A stretch of DNA of 64,000 bases from Elusimicrobiota bacterium (GTDB lineage Bacteria > Elusimicrobiota > Elusimicrobia > FEN-1173): assembly GCA_016722575.1 (NCBI GenBank), contig JADKIY010000002.1, forward strand, positions 186,001 to 250,000, written 5' to 3'. Each line of letters begins with the position of its first letter. Positions within the stretch are counted from its first letter, which is position 1. The notes under the pieces were generated by a model. The model ran no database searches, was not told where the DNA came from, and saw only the letters and a program-made list of their open reading frames with translations. Below, piece after piece: positions 27,430 through 34,460 of this stretch. The translations under genes were made by a program, and so were the position numbers.

Positions 27430-27511
27430 GGCTGAGTCTCCTCGGTTCGGGTCTCAGCCCCATTTTCCTCTCTTAGCAGGACCCCGGCCTTAATGGGGAG
27501 CAGCATAAGAG

Positions 27512-28297
27512 TGCCGGGGCTGGTTGGTTGATGGCAAGGGCCTCAAACTCGGCCGGTGTTCGGTGGCCGAGGGTCAAGTGCCGGTGCCGCTGGTTGTAAT
27601 CGATTTCGATCCAGTTCTGTAGTTCTTTGACAAAGACAAACGGGCTGTCCCACTCGCGGAGCCAAACGAGCTCTTCTTTCAGGGTCCGATTGACCCGCTC
27701 GGTGTCAGCGTTGCCCTTGGGGTTGTTGTAGCTGGTGAACGCCTGGGTAATCCCCAAGGCGTTGCAGGCCTTCTGAAACCCAAGGACGTGGGCTGGCAGC
27801 CATTGTCGCTCATGAGCTTGACGTCCTGACCGCGACTCCCATTGGGGAACCGCCGATTGACCGCCATGTTTAGCGCCATCAACCAGTGCTGGGTTTTGGC
27901 CTGGGGTCCGGCGTAATAACCCACGATCGTCTTGGTATACCAGTCCAACACCAAGACGACGTAGATCCAGCCGTAGGATTGGATCAGGACCTTAGTCATA
28001 TCGATGCCCCACCATTCGTTGGGGCGGACGGCGACGAGCTTGCTCCTCGACGACGTCCTCTTGGCTTTAAGGCGCAGGTTGGGCTTCACCAAGAGGTCAT
28101 GGCGACGCATCAAACGCAGGACGCTTTTGTTGATGTTCATGTGCTCATCGTATTTTGAGCCGGGCCCAGATCCGCCGGTATCCCCAGAAGGGTGATCCGA
28201 TTTCAGGTTCTTGATCTTTTTAACGATGTCCTGGTTGCGCTGGGTGACGGAACAGGACGGCCGCCTCAAAGCCCGAGCTCCTTGAGCTCGATTTCTG
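27512..28297 (-). pseudogene. Transposase OrfB remnant of IS copy 3
   Basis: Most of OrfB, with the DDE motifs still readable (WWGIDMTKVL, SDNGCQPT, NADTERVNRTLKEE). It has one-base indels near 27775, 28125, 28155 and 28190. The C-terminal codons are cut off by copy 2, and orfA is missing. Confidence 0.75.
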
Positions 28298-28648
28298 GGG
28301 GCGAGGCGAACCAAGGCCCTGGCCAAGGGCGATGACATCAAAGCTTTTGATCGGGACCTGCGTTATTTGGAAGCGCGCATCGGCGGGGCCATCGTGGTTC
28401 CCCCGGGGGCGGGCGTCGAGGTTCGGTTTGGGGCGAGCGTTTCGATTGAAGACGAATCGGGAACGAAGCAGAGCTTCAAGATCGTGGGAGAGGACGAAGC
28501 CCGGGCCGGAGGGAATTTATTGGCCTGGTCTTCCCCCTTGGCCCAGGCCCTCTTCGGGGCCAAAGCCGGGGACGCCGCGACCCTTAAAAGCGGCGAAGGG
28601 CCGAAAAAGTTGCGCGTGCTTTCGGTGAGCTACGAAACGAACAAATAG
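28298..28648 (+). pseudogene. GreA/GreB-type transcription elongation factor, 5'-truncated
   Basis: The frame is open from the IS junction and reads the end of a coiled-coil arm (RRTKALAKGDDIKAFDRDLR). It then reads a complete GreA/GreB C-terminal domain (VSIEDESGTKQSFKIVGEDE, then SPLAQALFGAKAGD). Gre factors rescue backtracked RNA polymerase by stimulating transcript cleavage; the catalytic acidic tip lies in the missing N-terminal arm. The IS insertion and deletion removed the 5' end, so the remnant should be non-functional. A downstream TTG at 28367 could still express the isolated C-terminal domain. Confidence 0.8.
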
Positions 28649-28661
28649 ACCGGACCGCTCT

Positions 28662-29534
28662 TCAGTCTTCCAGATGTCCGAATTTCCCCGAATTAAAATC
28701 TTCCACCGCTTCGTTGATCTCATCCACGGTGTTCATCACAAAGGGGCCGTAGTGCACCAGGGGCTCCTCGATGGGGGCGCCGCTTAAAAACAGGGCAATG
28801 CCGTCGGTCAACGCCTCAACGCGGATTTCGTCGCCGTCGTTTTTGAACAACAGGAAGTCCCCCTCCGACAGGGCCGCCGAGGTATTGGCCTTCATTTTCC
28901 CCTGGAGAATCAAAAGTGCGCTGTTGTGATCCTTGGGCGAGCGAAGATGGGCCACGGCCCCGGCTTTCAAGCGAAGGTCCAGCATGTTGACCGGCGAAAA
29001 AGTGGACGCCACGCCTTTGGTGTCCAAGTATTCCCCTGCCAATACACGAACCAGACCCTTTCCACCTTCCAAAGGGACTTCCGGGATGGCGCCGTTCACG
29101 AGCGCCTGGTATTTGGGCGGAGCCATCTTGTGTTTCCGGGGAAGGTTCACCCAAATTTGCATCATGTGCATCACGCCGCCGGCCTTGGCGAAGCTCTCCT
29201 CGTGGTATTCGTTGTGGAGCACCCCCGCCCCGGCCGTCATCCACTGAACTTCGCCGGGGTGGATCACCCCGCCGTTCCCCGCGCTGTCCCGATGGGCCAC
29301 GGAGCCCTGGTAGGCGACCGTGACGGTTTCAAAACCCCGGTGGGGGTGGGTGCCCACGCCGCGCTTCTCCCGGGTGGGGCCGTAAACGTAGGGACGGTGG
29401 TAGTCCAGAAGGAAAAAGGGGCTCATCCGCTTGGCCAACTCCGGAGCGGAAGGGAAATAGTTGCTCACGCGGAAACCGTTGCCCACCCAGTGTTCCGGCG
29501 CGCCGCGGAAAACCCGATCAATGGAACGATTCAT
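28662..29534 (-). CDS. Pirin family bicupin protein
   Basis: A 290-residue pirin homologue at the usual family length. The N-terminal cupin carries the metal-binding signature HPHRGFETVT followed by GEVQWMTAGAGVLHNEYHE, which supplies the His/His/His/Glu ligands. The C-terminal cupin begins around residue 180. Bacterial pirins are iron-binding proteins with quercetinase or redox-sensor roles. The specific activity cannot be assigned here. The gene stands alone between the gre remnant and a small inverted-repeat element; its other neighbours (rhodanese, CDGSH) also concern sulfur or redox chemistry. Confidence 0.92.
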   Translation of the reverse strand: MNRSIDRVFRGAPEHWVGNGFRVSNYFPSAPELAKRMSPFFLLDYHRPYVYGPTREKRGVGTHPHRGFETVTVAYQGSVAHRDSAGNGGVIHPGEVQWMTAGAGVLHNEYHEESFAKAGGVMHMMQIWVNLPRKHKMAPPKYQALVNGAIPEVPLEGGKGLVRVLAGEYLDTKGVASTFSPVNMLDLRLKAGAVAHLRSPKDHNSALLILQGKMKANTSAALSEGDFLLFKNDGDEIRVEALTDGIALFLSGAPIEEPLVHYGPFVMNTVDEINEAVEDFNSGKFGHLED

Positions 29535-29553
29535 AAAATCCCCTCCTAGCGGG

Positions 29554-29687
29554 CTGCTGAAAAACTCTTTCGTTCGTTGTTCAGGAATGATATTGGCCGG
29601 AATCCGGATTTATTCATCGACGGAAGAGAACCCCTGGATTCCGGCCAGAAGCACGCCGGAATGACGGGCGGGGGGGGTTTCAGCAAC
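29554..29687. repeat. MITE-like element with nested inverted repeats
   Basis: The outer arms are CTGCTGAAAAAC (29554-29565) and GTTTCAGCAAC (29677-29687), which are imperfectly inverted. Inside is a perfect 11-bp inverted repeat, GGCCGGAATCC (29595-29605) and GGATTCCGGCC (29636-29646). It codes for nothing. It resembles non-autonomous or REP-type elements that are widespread in bacteria. Confidence 0.6.
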
Positions 29688-29690
29688 CGA

Positions 29691-30017
29691 TTAATAACGC
29701 GGGACCGTGCGGTCCACCCGGGTGGACCAGGCGTCGATTCCCCCCGCCATGCTCTGGGCTTGCTCAAAACCGCGTTCCCGCAAATAGGCCACGGCGTCCA
29801 GGCTCCGGATCCCGTGATGACAGTGAACGAGAATCCGGGTCTCTTTCGGCCAGGCGAGAACCTTCGCCATGGATTCGGCATTGTTCACGAGCAAAACGCC
29901 GTCGATTCGGGCCACCATGTATTCGGCGTCCGTTCGAACATCGATTAATTGGACCGCCGGATCGGCCCCTAAAAGAGCGGCGGAATCAACGGCGCTGATT
30001 TCCAAGGGCAAGTCCAT
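29691..30017 (-). CDS. Rhodanese-like sulfurtransferase domain protein
   Basis: A 108-residue single-domain rhodanese. The active-site loop is LVHCHHGIRS with the catalytic Cys, preceded by the family signature QLIDVRTDAEY and followed by GGIDAWS near the C-terminus. Members transfer sulfane sulfur or act in sulfur relay and redox sensing; the GlpE/PspE-size fold fits a cytosolic enzyme. The ATG at 30017 is chosen because upstream codons in this frame look non-coding and overlap the promoter region of the divergent CDGSH gene. Confidence 0.9.
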   Translation of the reverse strand: MDLPLEISAVDSAALLGADPAVQLIDVRTDAEYMVARIDGVLLVNNAESMAKVLAWPKETRILVHCHHGIRSLDAVAYLRERGFEQAQSMAGGIDAWSTRVDRTVPRY

Positions 30018-30102
30018 ACTTCTATAACCCCACTTCGGCGGAATAAGTTCCTGAAGGAATTTACAAACAGATATGATGGACGAAGATACTCCAGGAGGAA
30101 CC

Positions 30103-30345
30103 ATGGAACCCAAGATTGCCCAGAAAGCCCCCTACGTCCGGGAAGAAGAACCGGGAAAGAAGTTTTGGTGCGCCTGCGGGCATTCCGAAAACCAACCCTA
30201 TTGCGACGGCGCCCACGCGCGGTCCGGCACCGGGATTCGGCCCCTCTCCATCGAAATCACCGAAAAGAAAACCGTGGCCTGGTGCGGCTGCAAGCACTCC
30301 AAGAACAAGCCTTTCTGCGACGGGACCCACAAAACCCTTCCCTAG
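30103..30345 (+). CDS. CDGSH iron-sulfur domain protein (double motif)
   Basis: An 80-residue protein with two CDGSH-type 2Fe-2S motifs, CACGHSENQPYCDGAH and CGCKHSKNKPFCDGTH. Each supplies three Cys and one His. Two motifs in one chain is the arrangement of the MitoNEET-like bacterial/Miner2 class. The role is probably electron or Fe-S transfer. The start at 30103 follows a strong GGAGGA ribosome binding site; an in-frame ATG at 30073 lacks one. A strong terminator lies directly downstream, so it is a single-gene transcript. Confidence 0.92.
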   Translation: MEPKIAQKAPYVREEEPGKKFWCACGHSENQPYCDGAHARSGTGIRPLSIEITEKKTVAWCGCKHSKNKPFCDGTHKTLP

Positions 30346-30360
30346 TCCATCGATTCACGC

Positions 30361-30398
30361 AAAAACCCCGGGGCGATCCAACGCCCCGGGGTTTTTTT
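30361..30398. terminator. Bidirectional rho-independent terminator
   Basis: A perfect 10-bp GC stem (CCCCGGGGCG/CGCCCCGGGG) with a 6-nt loop, flanked by A5 on the left and T7 on the right. It can end the CDGSH transcript and, on the other strand, the msrB transcript. Confidence 0.9.
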
Positions 30399-30438
30399 AT
30401 TTTCCAGTTTCCTGCCTTCGATCAGAAGGACGCGGGCT

Positions 30439-30978
30439 TTACGTTTTCTTTTTGAACAGTTCCCGGTATTTCCCGTAGCCTTCCGACTCCAGCTTATCCA
30501 CGGGCACGAAGCGAAGCGCGGCGGAATTGATGCAATAGCGCTGGCCCGTGGGGCCGGGGCCATCCGGGAACACGTGGCCCAAATGGCAATTGGCCCCGGC
30601 GGAGCGCACTTCGGTCCGCGCCATCCCATAGGCCGAATCCGTCTTGGCCACGACATCCTTGGAGTCAATGGGCCGGGTGAAGCTCGGCCACCCGGTTCCC
30701 GAGTCGAACTTGTCCGTGGAGCTAAAGAGCGGCTCGCCGGACACCACGTCCACGTAAATCCCTTCGGCGTGGTTGTCCCAATAGGCGTTGGCGAAGGCCG
30801 GCTCGGTTCCGTTTTCGCGCACCACCCGATATTGCTCCGGTGTCAGCTTGGCTTTCAGTTCTTTGTCGGTCATACCCTGTCCTTTCGTTTTATTCCATTC
30901 CCCCTGAGCCGAGGCCCCAAACCCAACGACTGCCACTGCCGTCAGTAAACCACAGTACGTTATCGATTTTCGTATCAT
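30439..30978 (-). CDS. msrB: Exported peptide-methionine (R)-S-oxide reductase
   Basis: A 179-residue protein with a signal peptide (MIRKSITYCGLLTAVAVVGF, cleavage near ASAQG), so it repairs methionine-R-sulfoxide outside the cytoplasm. Family motifs are SGTGWPSF, CHLGHVFPDGP and the catalytic RYCINSAALRF. The Cys before HLGHVF can act as the resolving cysteine. The structural CxxC zinc pair is absent: the position reads DVVSG instead of C-x-x-C, so this is the zinc-less type. The start at 30978 has a GGGGGAG ribosome site. It is divergent from an ECF sigma gene and carries the same ATCCA-N15-CGTAT motif upstream. Confidence 0.92.
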   Translation of the reverse strand: MIRKSITYCGLLTAVAVVGFGASAQGEWNKTKGQGMTDKELKAKLTPEQYRVVRENGTEPAFANAYWDNHAEGIYVDVVSGEPLFSSTDKFDSGTGWPSFTRPIDSKDVVAKTDSAYGMARTEVRSAGANCHLGHVFPDGPGPTGQRYCINSAALRFVPVDKLESEGYGKYRELFKKKT

Positions 30979-31036
30979 TGCTCCCCCTTTGACTTGGGCC
31001 GGCGGGTATTTGTTAATATCATCCTTCTCCCCATGT

Positions 31037-31061
31037 ATACGATCAACCGTGCACTTTGGAT
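31037..31061 (-). promoter_or_regulatory. Putative ECF promoter of msrB
   Basis: On the minus strand ATCCA (31057-31061), 15 nt, then CGTAT (31037-31041), about 60 nt before the msrB start. The same elements with the same spacing lie upstream of the sigma gene and of the doxX operon. Confidence 0.6.
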
Positions 31062-31078
31062 TCCCCCGGACTCGACCA

Positions 31079-31103
31079 ATCCATTTCCGGAACCGCTGCG
31101 TAT
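31079..31103 (+). promoter_or_regulatory. Putative ECF autoregulatory promoter of the sigma gene
   Basis: ATCCA (31079-31083), 15 nt, then CGTAT (31099-31103). TCCG at 31086-31089 is also shared with the doxX promoter at the same position. The start codon is only 14 nt downstream of the -10. Confidence 0.6.
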
Positions 31104-31117
31104 ATCCTCTAAGGGCC

Positions 31118-31705
31118 ATGGGCGCCTCTGATCCGGAAGGTTTCGATTTAATCCGCCGAGTGGCCCAGGACCGGGACGAAACCGCTTTCTCCCGGCTTTA
31201 CGATCAATTCGCCCCCCGGGTGTTCGGCCTGGCCTGCCGAATGATGAACCGCCGGGAGGAAGCCGAGGAAGTTCTTCAGGACGTGTTCTTCGCCCTTTGG
31301 GAAAAGGCCGCCACCTACGACGCCAAGCGGGCCCCGGTGGGCCTTTGGATCATGGTCATGGCCCGGAGCCGTTGCCTGGACCGTCTGCGAAAACGGTCCC
31401 TGAGGGAGGGAAAAGAAAACAGCCTGGACGTCGATGAGACCGGACGGGCGCTGTTGGACACCCTGTCCGATCCCCTCCCCCCGGCGCTGGAAGGGCTGGC
31501 CTCCGATGAACGTCGCCGGGAGGTTCAAAGCGCCCTCGCGGCTCTCCCCGAAGCCCAACGGGCGGTTTTGGAAGCTTCCTTCTTTAAAGGAGAGTCCCAA
31601 CAGGAAATTGCGGATCGAACCGGCGAACCCCTTGGAACGGTCAAGACCCGAATGCGCCTGGGGCTCGCTAAATTGTCCGAAACGTTAATGGATCGAAAAC
31701 AATGA
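31118..31705 (+). CDS. ECF-type RNA polymerase sigma factor
   Basis: A 195-residue sigma-70 family protein with only regions 2 and 4. Region 2 reads FSRLYDQFAPRVFGLACRMM followed by EAEEVLQDVFFALWEK and a WIMVMARSRCLDRLRKR segment. Region 4 reads AALPEAQRAVLEASFFKGES followed by the helix-turn-helix QEIADRTGEPLGTVKTRMRL. It overlaps the following anti-sigma gene by ATGA, the usual pair arrangement. The motif shared by its own promoter, msrB and the doxX-buf operon suggests that it directs all three. The start at 31118 gives the standard ECF length; the inducing signal is unknown. Confidence 0.93.
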   Translation: MGASDPEGFDLIRRVAQDRDETAFSRLYDQFAPRVFGLACRMMNRREEAEEVLQDVFFALWEKAATYDAKRAPVGLWIMVMARSRCLDRLRKRSLREGKENSLDVDETGRALLDTLSDPLPPALEGLASDERRREVQSALAALPEAQRAVLEASFFKGESQQEIADRTGEPLGTVKTRMRLGLAKLSETLMDRKQ

Positions 31706-32529
31706 ACCACGCCGAATTGCAGGAATTGATAGCGCCCTTCGCCCTGGGGACCCTCTCCGCCGTAGAATCGACGGCGATTAAAGCCCATCTATCCGAAGGC
31801 TGCGCCGAATGCGACCGCGCCCTTCGGGAAGCCCGCTGGGCCGTGTTGGCCCTGGCCCAAACGGCGGAGACCGTGGCCCCTCCCCTTCACGTTAAACGCG
31901 CCTTGATGGCCAGGATCTCCGGGGCTTCCCGATGGTCCTGGCGGCCCGTCTTCGCCCTGGCGGCGGGGGTGTTGGTGGCGGTGGGCCTCTTTCGGGGGTA
32001 TTGGCCTTCCAGCGCACGCATCGAAGTTCTGGGCACTTCCGGGGAACTCACCGCGGAAGGGCGGTCGACGGCGCCGGGCGCGGTGATTAAACTCGGGGAA
32101 GTGATTGAGGCGACCAAAGGCAAGAGCGATTTCCGATTGGCCTCCCGCGTCGTCTTTCGTTTGAACGAGGGCGCCCGCGTCGTGGTGCAGCGACGAGGCG
32201 CGGGTTTTGTGGTTCGCCTTTCCCGGGGGGCCATTTTGAGCGTGGTCAAACACGGGACCCCCTACGCGGTCGAAAGTCCCGTGGTGGTGGCGGCCGTTCG
32301 CGGCACCGCTTTTTTCCTGAGCGTTGATTCCCCTCAAAAAACCTCCGTTTGCGTGTGCGAAGGCCACGTGCAGGTTCACGCGCTGGATAAAACGGAAGAA
32401 GTCGTCGCGACCCATCACACCGCCGCTTCCTGGCGGCGCGACGGCGATGCCGCGGTCAAAGGCCCCCCCGGGGCCCTGGACCATTCCGACCAGGACGTCG
32501 AGACCCTCCGGGGATTTTTGCCCCAATAA
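31702..32529 (+). CDS. Membrane anti-sigma factor with FecR-type domain
   Basis: A 275-residue protein coupled to the sigma gene (ATGA). The N-terminal 75 residues form a small helical domain with H29, C34 and C37 (HLSEGCAEC), a near match to the zinc anti-sigma signature. One membrane helix lies around residues 80-100 (VFALAAGVLVAVGLF). The periplasmic part is a FecR-like beta domain (FRLNEGARVVVQRRGAGF, then VESPVVVAAVRGTAFFLSV). It therefore probably holds the ECF factor at the inner membrane and releases it on an envelope signal. Confidence 0.85.
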   Translation: MNHAELQELIAPFALGTLSAVESTAIKAHLSEGCAECDRALREARWAVLALAQTAETVAPPLHVKRALMARISGASRWSWRPVFALAAGVLVAVGLFRGYWPSSARIEVLGTSGELTAEGRSTAPGAVIKLGEVIEATKGKSDFRLASRVVFRLNEGARVVVQRRGAGFVVRLSRGAILSVVKHGTPYAVESPVVVAAVRGTAFFLSVDSPQKTSVCVCEGHVQVHALDKTEEVVATHHTAASWRRDGDAAVKGPPGALDHSDQDVETLRGFLPQ

Positions 32530-32536
32530 TCCATAG

Positions 32537-32561
32537 ATCCAAATCCGACGTTCGCCCGTAT
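32537..32561 (+). promoter_or_regulatory. Putative ECF promoter of the doxX-buf operon
   Basis: ATCCA (32537-32541), 15 nt, then CGTAT (32557-32561), followed by CCTAAGGG, which is also similar to the sequence after the sigma-gene motif. It lies about 55 nt before the doxX start. Confidence 0.6.
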
Positions 32562-32614
32562 CCTAAGGGACGGTTCCAAAAGGACCGGACAATCGAACTC
32601 GGACAAGGTGGATC

Positions 32615-33061
32615 ATGGACAAGGCAAAAGCGTTTCTCAAATCGATTCCCTCGCGGCTGGATTTCCTGCCCGCGCTTCTCGGCCGGATCACTCTCGGTTT
32701 CATTTTTGTCCAATCGGGCTGGGGCAAACTTCACCACCTCGATAAAGTCGCGGATTTTTTCCGCGCCCTCGGCATTCCGGCCCCCGGCCTCCAGGCCCCT
32801 TTCGTCGCGACGGTGGAATTCGTCGCCGGCGGGCTGGTCCTGATCGGCCTCCTCACCCGCTTCGCGGCGCTCCCCCTCATCGGAACCATGGCCGTCGCCC
32901 TTTGGACCGCCAAACGCCCGGACATTCACGAACTGTCCGATTTCCTCGCCCTTCCGGAATATTTGTTCCTCCTTTTATCCATCGGACTCGTGGTCAAGGG
33001 ACCGGGCGACTTCTCCTTGGACGCGCTCCTTGGCCGTCGATGCCGAAGGAACACCGATTGA
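32615..33061 (+). CDS. DoxX-family membrane protein of the bufferin operon
   Basis: A 148-residue integral membrane protein with four helices and the DoxX signature (LGRITLGFIFVQSGWGKLHH, then FVATVEFVAGGLVLIGLLTR). DoxX-like proteins (often called BufD here) recur in MNIO/DUF2063 operons for copper-buffering peptides, where they are thought to act in redox or membrane steps. It starts after AAGGTGG. It is the first gene after the anti-sigma gene and directly precedes the precursor peptide. Confidence 0.88.
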   Translation: MDKAKAFLKSIPSRLDFLPALLGRITLGFIFVQSGWGKLHHLDKVADFFRALGIPAPGLQAPFVATVEFVAGGLVLIGLLTRFAALPLIGTMAVALWTAKRPDIHELSDFLALPEYLFLLLSIGLVVKGPGDFSLDALLGRRCRRNTD

Positions 33062-33116
33062 CTTCCCCCCGGGAAGTAGACATTCGATTCACATCCGTTA
33101 AACACAAGGAGCTCCC

Positions 33117-33449
33117 ATGAACCTGAAACAACTGCAAACCTTGATCTCGGCCGGCGTTTTTTCCGCCGCCGTGATCTCGGGCGCCGCTTACGCCGAAGAC
33201 CTTTCGACCGCGCCGGCCTCCACCGCCGCGCCGAAAAAGATGGCAAAAGCGCACAAGATGAAAAACAAATCCGCCGCCGCCAAGAAAGACCTGGCGATGC
33301 GCCACGACTGCGCCGGCAAAAACGCCTGCAAAGGCCAGGGCGGTTGCGCCACCGACGGCACCAAGGGCAAGTCCAAGATGGACGCCATGGCCCAGCACGC
33401 CTGCAAGGGCATGAACGCCTGCAAAGGCCAGGGCGGCTGCGCGAGCTGA
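33117..33449 (+). CDS. Bufferin-like RiPP precursor with two cysteine repeats
   Basis: A 110-residue precursor with a Sec signal peptide (cleavage near AAYA-ED, residue 26) and a Lys/Ala-rich spacer. It ends in two near-identical core units: HDCAGKNACKGQGGC (C65, C71, C77) and HACKGMNACKGQGGC (C96, C102, C108). All six Cys follow a C-X5-C-X5-C spacing. This fits the bufferin class, whose Cys residues are converted by an MNIO enzyme into thiooxazole-type heterocycles that bind copper. The MNIO and DUF2063 genes follow directly, and the start has AAGGAG. The role in copper or metal stress is by family. Confidence 0.85.
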   Translation: MNLKQLQTLISAGVFSAAVISGAAYAEDLSTAPASTAAPKKMAKAHKMKNKSAAAKKDLAMRHDCAGKNACKGQGGCATDGTKGKSKMDAMAQHACKGMNACKGQGGCAS

Positions 33450-33512
33450 TTAAAGAACCCCTCCATCCCGCCCCGGCCGAAAGACCGGGGCGGGACCCTG
33501 GCGGGTTCCCCT

Positions 33513-34460
33513 ATGACCACGACCGAATTCTCCTCTCTTCCCACCCTCGGGGCCGGCCTCGGCCTTCGAAAAGAGCATTTTAAGGAGCTGGCCCCGGAAA
33601 ACAACGGCGTCGGGTGGCTGGAAATCATCGCCGAAAACTTCATGAACTTCGGCGGCTTTCCCCTATCGGTGCTCGACTATTGCGCCCGCCATTGGACGAT
33701 TGTGAGCCACGGGGTCAATTTGTCCATCGGGAGCGTCGACCCCCTCAACGAGGAATATCTGGATCGGCTCAAAACGTTGTTGGATCGCGTCCAAGCGCCC
33801 TGGTTCAGCGATCATTTGTGCTTCACCAGCGTCGGCGGGGCCTATTTTCACGATCTGTTGCCCCTTCCCTTCACCCGCGAAGCCGCGGACCACGTGGTCG
33901 CCCGGGTCAAAAAAGTCCGTAAAAAGATTCAGCGGCCCTTCCTCTTGGAGAACCCCTCCACCTACGTTGTTCCCCCGGGCGCCGACATGGCGGAGACCGA
34001 TTTTTTTAACGCGGTATTGGAAGAGGCCGACTGCGGCTTGCTTCTGGACGTCAACAACGTCTACGTCAACAGCCGAAACCACGGGTTTGACCCGAAGGAA
34101 TTCATCCGGCGTTTGCCATTGGAGCGCGTGGGGCAAATACACATGGCGGGCCATCGGGATTGCGGCGACGTGATCGTGGACACCCACGAGGGGCCCATCA
34201 TCGACCCCGTGTGGGCGCTTTACCGTTTCACCCTGGAAGCCCTGGGACGCCCCGTGAGCACCTTGATTGAATGGGACACCGACGTGCCCCCCCTGGCGAA
34301 GGTCACCGCGGAGGCCGACAAGGCCCGAAGGATTCTTTCGGGGGTGGGATGGGCTGACACTTTAAGGTCCTCTCCCCTCGCGTCGGTGGATTCAAACCCG
34401 AGCCGTGAATCCGGAGAGCGGCGCGCCCTGGCCGACCGACGGGAAGCGGCCCCGCGATGA
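33513..34460 (+). CDS. MNIO family (DUF692) multinuclear iron oxidative enzyme, BufB-type
   Basis: A 315-residue TIM-barrel-like enzyme of the DUF692/MNIO family, which uses two or three iron ions and oxygen to modify Cys in RiPP precursors. Metal-ligand motifs are present in order: EIIAENF, SHGVNLSIGS, FSDHLCF, LLENPSTY, LLDVNNVYVNSRNHG, QIHMAGHRD, DTHEG and TLIEWD. The last 30 residues are a Pro/Arg-rich tail beyond the usual fold. Its TGA overlaps the DUF2063 start (ATGA). The expected substrate is the Cys-repeat peptide just upstream. Confidence 0.93.
   Translation: MTTTEFSSLPTLGAGLGLRKEHFKELAPENNGVGWLEIIAENFMNFGGFPLSVLDYCARHWTIVSHGVNLSIGSVDPLNEEYLDRLKTLLDRVQAPWFSDHLCFTSVGGAYFHDLLPLPFTREAADHVVARVKKVRKKIQRPFLLENPSTYVVPPGADMAETDFFNAVLEEADCGLLLDVNNVYVNSRNHGFDPKEFIRRLPLERVGQIHMAGHRDCGDVIVDTHEGPIIDPVWALYRFTLEALGRPVSTLIEWDTDVPPLAKVTAEADKARRILSGVGWADTLRSSPLASVDSNPSRESGERRALADRREAAPR

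Larger units (their letters stand above)
26350..27507 (-). mobile_element. IS3-family insertion sequence, copy 2 (complete)
   Basis: A complete element of 1158 bp with both terminal repeats and a 4-bp AGAG target duplication inside copy 3. OrfB is intact; orfA has a one-base loss. It is the youngest insertion of the nested block. Confidence 0.85.
26312..28297 (-). mobile_element. IS3-family element, copy 3, interrupted by copy 2 and truncated
   Basis: The left end (26312-26349, 38 bp) and the remainder (27512-28297) are one element split by the insertion of copy 2 at an AGAG target (26346-26349 and 27508-27511). It inserted into copy 4 at CTCA. Its right third, including orfA and the right terminal repeat, is missing: the sequence changes abruptly to a gre-type gene after 28297, at the start of the T8 slippery run. 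Confidence 0.8.

Noticed and set aside
34372..34456. Pro/Arg-rich tail of the MNIO protein as an extra domain
   Set aside because: It is low complexity and short; it probably reflects a late stop chosen by overlap with the next gene.
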